Assembly (NCBI RefSeq): GCF_900167225.1
Contig: NZ_FUXH01000002.1
Location: 177,517 to 241,516 of the forward strand
DNA length: 64,000 bases
Direction: 5' to 3'
Source: Porphyromonas crevioricanis
GTDB taxonomy: Bacteria > Bacteroidota > Bacteroidia > Bacteroidales > Porphyromonadaceae
Numbering within the stretch: the stretch's first letter is position 1; every line of letters starts with the position of its first letter. Of the stretch, positions 56,587 to 64,000 are shown one piece after another. The notes beneath the pieces were generated by a model that worked only from the letters and a program-made list of their open reading frames with translations, was not told the DNA's origin and did not search any database. A program made the translations under genes and the position numbers.

Positions 56587-57693
56587 TTAATGTATGGTGA
56601 CCATTGTGGCCCCAAAACCATATTCCCTGAACGATGCGTCTTGGTAGGTGTAGTTTTTGTACTTGTGCCTGAGTTCCGACTCGATAGCTTTGCGCAAAAC
56701 TCCTTCTCCTTTCCCATGGATAAAAACGATACGACAGCCTTTCTGCCCCTTGTGTGCTTCGAGAGCTTCGCGGAAAGTCTTGAGTTGATAATCCAAAATG
56801 TCCTTGGGTTGAAGCCCTGCCAGAGAATCAAGCAGAGCGTGTGCATGCAAATCTATTTCGATAGGTTGATTGTCGGGCTTGGCAGAATGGCTTCGTGTGG
56901 GTTTTGCCTGTTGTATGTCGGAGTTCCGTTTGGCCTGCATCGCTTCCCTAAGATCCGTGGGGGATACGCCTATCTCGTGCCGTGGCAGATCGTCTTTGAC
57001 AATATTATATAGGAGAGCTTTCTCATCGAAGAAATCGTTTTCGACAAAAGAGTGAAGCTTGAAGAACTTGCTCCCATCTATGCGCAATTCGACCGAAAGA
57101 GCCGGCTTGGGTTCAAAGCCGCTATTGACTTTATAGGCTAGTAGCTGGAGCCTTATCCGTTCCAATTCATTCACTTCGGATGGGGCTATCTCTTCGACAA
57201 AGATCTGCATATTAGGCTCTATCGTGCCGGCAGCTCTCAGGCGATGTCCTGAGCCTTCCGACAGAGAGTAGAGGAAAGAGAGTGTGTAGTTGCTGTCATT
57301 GATGAGATATAGCTCATAGGGCTTTTGTCCTAATTGTTTCTCATCCATGGGGACGAAGGCCAACAGGACGTTTAGTTTATCGTTACGCCTTATTGGAGCT
57401 ATTGTACGCAGTTGCGGTCTTACAAGAGTGTCGATTTCTTCCTTCTGGGCAGGCTTGGTATCGGGAGACATTTTGCCATTCGGAGCAGTGCTTACCTCGG
57501 AAGTTTTCGGAGGCTTGTAGGACGGCATGAAACTGTCCTTTTCGTCTACGACCACACATTCCTTGAGAGGGGTAGGGATCTCAAAGCCGTCCGTGTCTTC
57601 TACGTAGGCAACCTTCCCTACAATTCGCCTTACTATCCCGCCTCCTTGGGCATTGAGAAAGCGGACTCTATCTCCTGTTCTTGCTTCTTTCAT
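56587..57693 (-). CDS. DUF2027 and Smr domain protein
   Basis: A 368-residue protein. The N-terminal part opens with a KOW-like RVRFLNAQGGGIVRRIVGKV and continues as DUF2027 (about 90-230). After a charged linker the Smr domain (about 283-368) shows IDLHAHALLDSLAGL and the HGKGEGVLRKAI loop, both typical of MutS2-type Smr nucleases. Stand-alone Smr proteins cut branched DNA or stalled ribosome mRNA in other bacteria; the job here is unknown. First gene of the Smr-CYTH-DPP11 operon. Confidence 0.87.
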   Translation of the reverse strand: MKEARTGDRVRFLNAQGGGIVRRIVGKVAYVEDTDGFEIPTPLKECVVVDEKDSFMPSYKPPKTSEVSTAPNGKMSPDTKPAQKEEIDTLVRPQLRTIAPIRRNDKLNVLLAFVPMDEKQLGQKPYELYLINDSNYTLSFLYSLSEGSGHRLRAAGTIEPNMQIFVEEIAPSEVNELERIRLQLLAYKVNSGFEPKPALSVELRIDGSKFFKLHSFVENDFFDEKALLYNIVKDDLPRHEIGVSPTDLREAMQAKRNSDIQQAKPTRSHSAKPDNQPIEIDLHAHALLDSLAGLQPKDILDYQLKTFREALEAHKGQKGCRIVFIHGKGEGVLRKAIESELRHKYKNYTYQDASFREYGFGATMVTIH

Positions 57694-57913
57694 CCTTGTA
57701 TATTTTCCTTAAAAGCAGCCGAGACCTGTTTGCCGATCCTTTTCGGGTAAGGTGTAAACAGACAGCCTAATCCCGGATCGGAGAACCGAAAGTTGTGTAG
57801 GTCTGCGAGTGGGGCTATCTACTCAACTGCTCGGTAAAGGTACCTCAAAAACGCTTCCTGCACCAGACAGAAACAGTCTCGAAAAAGAGAGACGGACTGT
57901 CAATGCTTAGGGC

Positions 57914-58366
57914 TTAGTCTGTTTCACTCTCATCCTCTTCTGCAGAGTAGAGCTCCATCATATCGGTATATTCTTCCCAATCGGCATCCATACCGCATTC
58001 GATCTCCAGTGGGAGGAGATCAAATGGGGCGAGGGCTTCGTTCAGTCGCTCTTGAAATACACGTTCGGTACGTGTGTAGAAGACCCAATACTTTTTACCT
58101 CCGCCTATATGGTTACCGGTGAGGATTGCAAGTTTGTCGGCTTCCATTATTTTCCGCAGAGGTTGCTCTATTTGCTCTATCAGCTTCATGGCCGATACTG
58201 TGGGCATACCGGTGCAGTCTGCTTCGTAGGGCAGACGCAACTCTATTCGTATTTTGAACTTTTTGCTGAGACGAAACTCGTCAAGCCTCAATCGGCCATT
58301 GACAAAGACCGATTGCCCATGCTCGTCCGCACTCAAAACACTGAACCACTCATCTGTAAGTTTCAT
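57914..58366 (-). CDS. DUF695-like protein
   Basis: A 150-residue soluble acidic protein starting MKLTDEWFSVLSADEHGQSV. Features are RIELRLPYEADCTGMPT, AILTGNHIGGGKKYWVFYTR and an acidic tail, resembling the DUF695 family; no enzyme motif is known to me. The open frame continues upstream to 58708, but that part overlaps the symporter gene in another frame and has no family similarity, so I start at 58366. It follows the symporter by 47 bases on the same strand. Confidence 0.72.
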   Translation of the reverse strand: MKLTDEWFSVLSADEHGQSVFVNGRLRLDEFRLSKKFKIRIELRLPYEADCTGMPTVSAMKLIEQIEQPLRKIMEADKLAILTGNHIGGGKKYWVFYTRTERVFQERLNEALAPFDLLPLEIECGMDADWEEYTDMMELYSAEEDESETD

Positions 58367-58413
58367 CTCATCTATTTTTTGCTTTTGTATCTGTATTACC
58401 TCAACAAGTATGT

Positions 58414-59394
58414 TTACTGCTGGGTTGTTGTCTGTTGTGCATCTTTTCTGCTTTTGAGCCAAAGTTGAAAAGAGTTGAAGCTGTTTTGCCAAATAATATA
58501 GCTGGCGGGGGCTATGGAGCTGATCGGGTTGAGGTACATCTGTGCCATCCATATCGCCAAAGTCGTGTTTTTCTGTCCCAGAGATTGCCCGATAGTGATC
58601 GAATCGGCCTGTCGAGTTTTTGCTCCGATCCATTTCCCCAAAGCAAACTGTATGATGCAAGCTGCGAGGCCACAGCCGGAGAGGATGAGGAGAAGGTCTG
58701 CCGGGCAATTTTTATCCACAATGAACTTGACCGTATGTGCCAATATGATAGCCAGTGAAATGACCCACAACCAAAAAGCGACCTGTGGGATAGAAGACAG
58801 ACTTCGGTGTACTCGAGGACATCCGTATCTCAGTAGCCAAGCCAGAGCAAGAGGAGAGAAGACCAGAGGAGACACTCCGGAGAAAATCTGCCATACGGAT
58901 TGCCAAAAGGGGACTTCTCCTCCTACGAGAAGAGAGAAAAGCAGAGGAGCAACGAAAGCGATTGTAGTATTGGTGAGAAGTACATAGGAAGCTCCCACTC
59001 CTATGTTCCCTCCCATCATGGAGATGATCACTGCGGAGGCTGTGGCAGCCGGGGCTACGAAACAGATCATAGTGCCTTGTGCAGACAGATCTCCCCACGG
59101 TGTTTGTCCGTTACCAACGAATATTGTGAGGAGGTAAAACGACAGGATACCAAGCGATAATTGCAAAAGAGCCAGAAGCCAATGCACCGGTAAGAGACGT
59201 ATGCCACGGGGAGAGAGCTTGAGGAAAGTGAAGAAAAGCATACCGCCGATCATGTATGGAATGACGGCCTCCAATGGGTAGAGATATTTCCAAAATATGA
59301 TGCCCACGGCAATTGCTATAGGCAGACTGAAGTCTTTGATCCGGCGCAGAAAAGCCAGAGAGCGTTTCGGTTGGTGAAGGTTCATTATCGACAA
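58414..59394 (-). CDS. Bile acid:sodium symporter family (BASS) transporter
   Basis: A 326-residue membrane protein with about nine or ten helices. The most typical part is GTMICFVAPAATASAVIISM followed by GGNIGVGASYVLLTNTTIAF, matching the crossover region of BASS transporters. The C-terminal SITIGQSLGQKNTTLAIWMA also fits. Members carry bile acids, pantoate, pyruvate and others with sodium; substrate not evident. The second Met at 59385 is an alternative start. Confidence 0.82.
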   Translation of the reverse strand: MSIMNLHQPKRSLAFLRRIKDFSLPIAIAVGIIFWKYLYPLEAVIPYMIGGMLFFTFLKLSPRGIRLLPVHWLLALLQLSLGILSFYLLTIFVGNGQTPWGDLSAQGTMICFVAPAATASAVIISMMGGNIGVGASYVLLTNTTIAFVAPLLFSLLVGGEVPFWQSVWQIFSGVSPLVFSPLALAWLLRYGCPRVHRSLSSIPQVAFWLWVISLAIILAHTVKFIVDKNCPADLLLILSGCGLAACIIQFALGKWIGAKTRQADSITIGQSLGQKNTTLAIWMAQMYLNPISSIAPASYIIWQNSFNSFQLWLKSRKDAQQTTTQQ

Positions 59395-61345
<1,951 letters not shown>

Positions 61346-61357
61346 TCGAATTTACCA

Positions 61358-62263
61358 ATGGAAAATAATCATCCAACTTCTTCCGTGGCAGCCCGCCCGC
61401 CCAATAAGCATTGGCTCAAAGCCATAGTCTCTTTTCTGGTTGTTCTGCTCACCATGCCCCTGGGGCATGTGTTGATGATCCTTATGGAGCATCTGATCAC
61501 CGACAAATCCATGCTGCACTACTCGGCTTTCTTTATGGGAGCAGTAGGTGTTGTCATGGTGATTGCAGGCGTTTTCGCCAAAGGCGATACCAAGCAAACT
61601 CTTTGGGGATTTTTTGGTGGATTGCTTTTCTGGACTGGCTGGGTAGAGTTTGTCTTTGTCTACTATGCACACCGCTACGGAGTGATGCCAGAGATTGTCA
61701 ATGGAGAGATTGTCACCAAACCCGAATACCTGATCATGCCCTCTTCTTTTGGGTTTTGGGTAATGTTTATGCTTCTGTATATTTTTAGTGCTAAGAGTGC
61801 TTGTAACTTTTTCAACTGGATACAACGGGCTGTTTTCCGAAATCGAAAGAATATGATCGTAGCCCGGCCGATGACTCGACATACGGCTATCATTACTTTC
61901 ATGGAGTTAAATATGATGTTATGGTCGAGCTATCTGCTCCTGATGTTCTGCTATGACACTAATTTCTTGGGAGAACGTCACCCTGTGACACTGCTAATAG
62001 GCTTGATTTGTCTGGTCGGCTCTGTTTTTATCTTCCGCAAACAGCTTCGGCTGTCTTCCTGGGGAGCCAATATACGCATGGCTATTGCCACTGTAATTGT
62101 CTTTTGGACCCCGATAGAGATTATGGGCAGACTCAATCTTTTCAATGAGATATGGACCGATCCTTTGGGACACAAGACGGAAGTGATCGTAATTCTTGTG
62201 ACTTTCCTTTTGCTGGTCGTTTATCTCTCTTATGCGGCATATAAGGGCAAAAGACATCACTAA
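61358..62263 (+). CDS. Multi-pass membrane protein of unknown function
   Basis: A 301-residue protein with about seven or eight membrane helices. It starts with a polar, Pro-rich cytosolic part (SSVAARPPNKH) and includes WGFFGGLLFWTGWVEFVFVY and a C-terminal VIVILVTFLLLVVYLSYAAY. I recognise no family motif. It lies 12 bases after the ABC-F gene and so is probably cotranscribed with it. A C12 run and a perfect hairpin follow. Confidence 0.75.
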   Translation: MENNHPTSSVAARPPNKHWLKAIVSFLVVLLTMPLGHVLMILMEHLITDKSMLHYSAFFMGAVGVVMVIAGVFAKGDTKQTLWGFFGGLLFWTGWVEFVFVYYAHRYGVMPEIVNGEIVTKPEYLIMPSSFGFWVMFMLLYIFSAKSACNFFNWIQRAVFRNRKNMIVARPMTRHTAIITFMELNMMLWSSYLLLMFCYDTNFLGERHPVTLLIGLICLVGSVFIFRKQLRLSSWGANIRMAIATVIVFWTPIEIMGRLNLFNEIWTDPLGHKTEVIVILVTFLLLVVYLSYAAYKGKRHH

Positions 62264-62313
62264 AACTTTTTCTCCCCCCCCCCCCATAAGGTTAGAGGGA
62301 GAGACTTCTTGAA

Positions 62314-62362
62314 AAACAAAGAGGCTGTGTCAAAATCCGATTTTGACACAGCCTCTTTGTTT
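62314..62362. terminator. Perfect palindrome after the membrane protein gene
   Basis: Arms of 24 bases (AAACAAAGAGGCTGTGTCAA and four more bases, with the complement at 62339-62362) around a single C. Its core GAGGCTGTGTCAAAAT is identical to that at 53884-53924. Confidence 0.75.
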
Positions 62363-62494
62363 TGCTACAATAGCCCGAATGTCGAAAGTAATGCGATGAG
62401 AGCCATGTTGTGTGACAGTCTCTCAGTGAACATCGAGCCGAATGAACTTATTGCAATGAGCAACTAAAAGCTGCCGAGGTAAAACCTAATCCGA

Positions 62495-62764
62495 CTAAAT
62501 TTTTGTAGTCTTTGAGGCCCGTTTCTTGAGGGATGATTTGATAAGCAAAAAGAGAAAATCAATTAAGAACAACCAGCCTGCGAGGATAAGTCCATAAATA
62601 AAGTTTATTTCAACGTCATACAAAGAACTCATGATAAACATCCCTACCATAGCCGTTACGAGTGCATATATAAATGCGGCTAATGTGTTCTTGCGCATGC
62701 CTTTTTTAAGAAAGAGAACAGATTGTTTCTCCTTCAGTTTGTCTGTTTTTTTATCGGATTTCAT
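62495..62764 (-). CDS. Small two-helix membrane protein
   Basis: An 89-residue protein with a lysine-rich N-terminus (MKSDKKTDKLKEKQSVLF), two membrane helices (about 28-47 and 52-75) and a basic tail. No family recognised. It lies between the palindrome at 62314 and the terminator of the next gene, on the minus strand. Composition and a clean ATG make it a plausible gene. Confidence 0.55.
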   Translation of the reverse strand: MKSDKKTDKLKEKQSVLFLKKGMRKNTLAAFIYALVTAMVGMFIMSSLYDVEINFIYGLILAGWLFLIDFLFLLIKSSLKKRASKTTKI

Positions 62765-62974
62765 TGTTAACTCTTTTTACGCTAAGCATGGATGGTAAGT
62801 CTCTCAGCTATTGACAACTCAAAAGTACAATCTTCTTTTCTTTTACTGTGCCGATTATTGACCTCTTTTGTCAGTCTCAATACTATCATGATGACTGCAT
62901 ATCGAAGAGTCCGACAAAAAGTCTGTTCAAACAATCTTGCTACACAACGTTTCTCCGACAAGGGATGAGAAAAC

Positions 62975-63008
62975 AGAGAGGGAGCTACCAAATGGTAACC
63001 CCCTCTCT
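62975..63008 (-). terminator. Terminator of the type IX-secreted protein gene
   Basis: AGAGAGGGAGCTACC pairs with GGTAACCCCCTCTCT (mismatches in the middle) around AAAT. On the minus strand GTTTTCTC follows. It lies 31 bases past the stop at 63039. Confidence 0.6.
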
Positions 63009-63038
63009 ATTTCTATTCTGCTCTGACATCTCTTGTGA

Positions 63039-64000
63039 TTATGGAACGATCAGTTTTCCGCTCCATGATTTTTGCATTTCTCCGGAGAGTTGCCAGAAAT
63101 ATACCCCACTTTCGAGCGAAGAGGCGATGGATACTTGTTGCTCATTGTTGTCGAGATCATAGCTCCGCAGTATTTCTCCGGCTGCGTTGTAGAGGGTGAT
63201 CCTTTGTTTGCTAAAGCCCGCAAGCGATGAGGTTTGTGCATAAAGGGTCGATCCGTTGTGCCAGATGCTGTATGGAGCGACATCTCTATCGGGTGATGCC
63301 GGATTGTCAATGCCCGTATTGATAAACTTCTTCTCTCCGTAAGTCCGCCCCTCCTGATCCTCTGCATAGATCAGCAGGTCGGGACCGCCACCGCTAAGGC
63401 CGATAGCATACGGCCAGAAGCCTTGGTCCCAGCCGACACCTTCGATCCAGGAAAAAGAGGACTCATATTTAGAATGGGTATACTTGTACACACGTCTGCC
63501 CTTACTGTCTTTTCCAGACTCGTTTTGGAAAGGAAGAGATGTTCCACTCAGAGGTAGACCCCCTTTCCGTTGGGATTTTAGAAAAGACCATCCAGCTATC
63601 TTTTTGTAGTCGTAGAGAGGCCTTTCTCCGTAACCCGGTTTGCCATCCGTACTTCTTCCAGAAAAATATTCTGTACCCTGCTCTGCATCATAACGGAGGT
63701 AGAAAAAGTTTTTGTGTGGAGTGTCGGGGCCATCGAGGGAGAAGTATCTCTCTATTACATGGTATTGTTTACCTTCCTGCTCTATGACTTGCCCAGTGAG
63801 GTGATAGATATCTGTCCGAAATTGCCCATTACTGCCACATCCCCCTATCTCGTGTCTTATATACCATAGCCGCCCCTTTGTCAGAGGATGATCCGTAAAG
63901 GCTGTTGATTCATCCACGATAGCATCGCGAGGGGCAGCTCCGCTGGGGGCATGGGATATTCCTCCTCCTTGGTAGTAGCGCAGGCCTCCGCCTTGCATTG
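63039..64000 (-). CDS. Type IX-secreted protein with C-terminal sorting domain, 3' part
   Basis: At least 319 residues; the frame runs to the right edge, so the N-terminus is missing. The last 75 residues form a type A sorting domain: FSKQRITLYNAAGEILRSYD, then VSIASSLESGVYFWQL and the end SGKLIVP. These domains take proteins through PorU to the cell surface or medium. The visible upstream part is rich in Gly, Tyr and Trp, with repeats of polar turns (YSFSLDGPDTPHKNFFYLRY is similar in style), and shows no enzyme motif known to me. An ATG at 63998 exists but is unlikely to be the true start. Confidence 0.78.
   Translation of the reverse strand, partial: MQGGGLRYYQGGGISHAPSGAAPRDAIVDESTAFTDHPLTKGRLWYIRHEIGGCGSNGQFRTDIYHLTGQVIEQEGKQYHVIERYFSLDGPDTPHKNFFYLRYDAEQGTEYFSGRSTDGKPGYGERPLYDYKKIAGWSFLKSQRKGGLPLSGTSLPFQNESGKDSKGRRVYKYTHSKYESSFSWIEGVGWDQGFWPYAIGLSGGGPDLLIYAEDQEGRTYGEKKFINTGIDNPASPDRDVAPYSIWHNGSTLYAQTSSLAGFSKQRITLYNAAGEILRSYDLDNNEQQVSIASSLESGVYFWQLSGEMQKSWSGKLIVP

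Noticed and set aside
58367..58708. N-terminal extension of the DUF695-like protein
   Set aside because: It is the shadow of the symporter gene in another frame; family similarity starts at 58366.
62274..62285. C12 run as a phase-variation tract
   Set aside because: It lies after the stop of the membrane protein and outside any promoter I can see, so length changes would have no evident effect.

Overview
The window is chromosomal DNA of a Bacteroidales bacterium, most likely Porphyromonas crevioricanis. The Cas12a encoded here agrees, as far as I can recall that protein, with the PcCas12a (PcCpf1) described from that species. Other signs agree: promoters of the TAnnTTTG type with few Shine-Dalgarno sites, an S46 dipeptidyl-peptidase, a type IX secretion C-terminal domain, a TamB/TamL pair with a lipoprotein TamA homologue, RteC and DUF4099/DUF3945-like proteins of Bacteroides conjugative elements, and many OmpA-like or TonB-type barrels.

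Layout. (1) 1-8.77 kb is accessory DNA. It holds the 5' part of a conjugative-transposon-type gene, a broken TetR regulator, and a ribosomal peptide (RiPP) locus: a GG-leader Cys-rich precursor, a radical SAM/SPASM maturase, an outer-membrane barrel, a C39-peptidase ABC exporter and a short membrane-fusion-like protein. An RteC-domain protein and a strong terminator close the region. Four single-base indels fall in three of these genes and none in the long genes that follow, so the locus looks decayed. (2) 8.8-19.5 kb carries thymidine kinase, an e(P4)-type acid phosphatase, tamB-tamL, and a convergent doxX-pirin-flavin reductase operon. (3) 19.7-21.5 kb has tRNA-Asp and a 1.7-kb stretch without genes; that stretch holds a structured repeat and a possible attenuator before an M16 peptidase. 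(4) 24.5-33.7 kb is a minus-strand operon: TPR protein, barrel, HAD-hotdog fusion, glnS, DedA and RNase Z. (5) 33.9-37.6 kb has a LysM/periplasmic-binding fusion, a barrel, a DUF6263-like protein and tRNA-Pro. (6) 37.8-47.1 kb has urocanate hydratase, then leuS-yitT and tkt-rpiB on the minus strand. (7) 47.5-53.8 kb is a complete type V-A CRISPR locus: cas12a-cas4-cas1-cas2 and a seven-spacer array. (8) 53.9-64 kb has the Smr-CYTH-DPP11 operon, a BASS transporter with a DUF695-like gene, an ABC-F protein with a degenerate second ATPase site, membrane proteins, and the 3' end of a type IX-secreted protein.

Two systems stand out. The V-A locus appears intact: canonical promoter, overlapping genes, complete active sites, and a leader directly before the first repeat. 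Its array contains two spacers differing at one PAM-distal base. The RiPP locus has an unusual core, with five cysteines at intervals of 8, 8, 4 and 2, but its maturase, exporter and regulator are frameshifted in this sequence. No database search could be run. Family names rest on motifs read by eye and on recalled family sequences.
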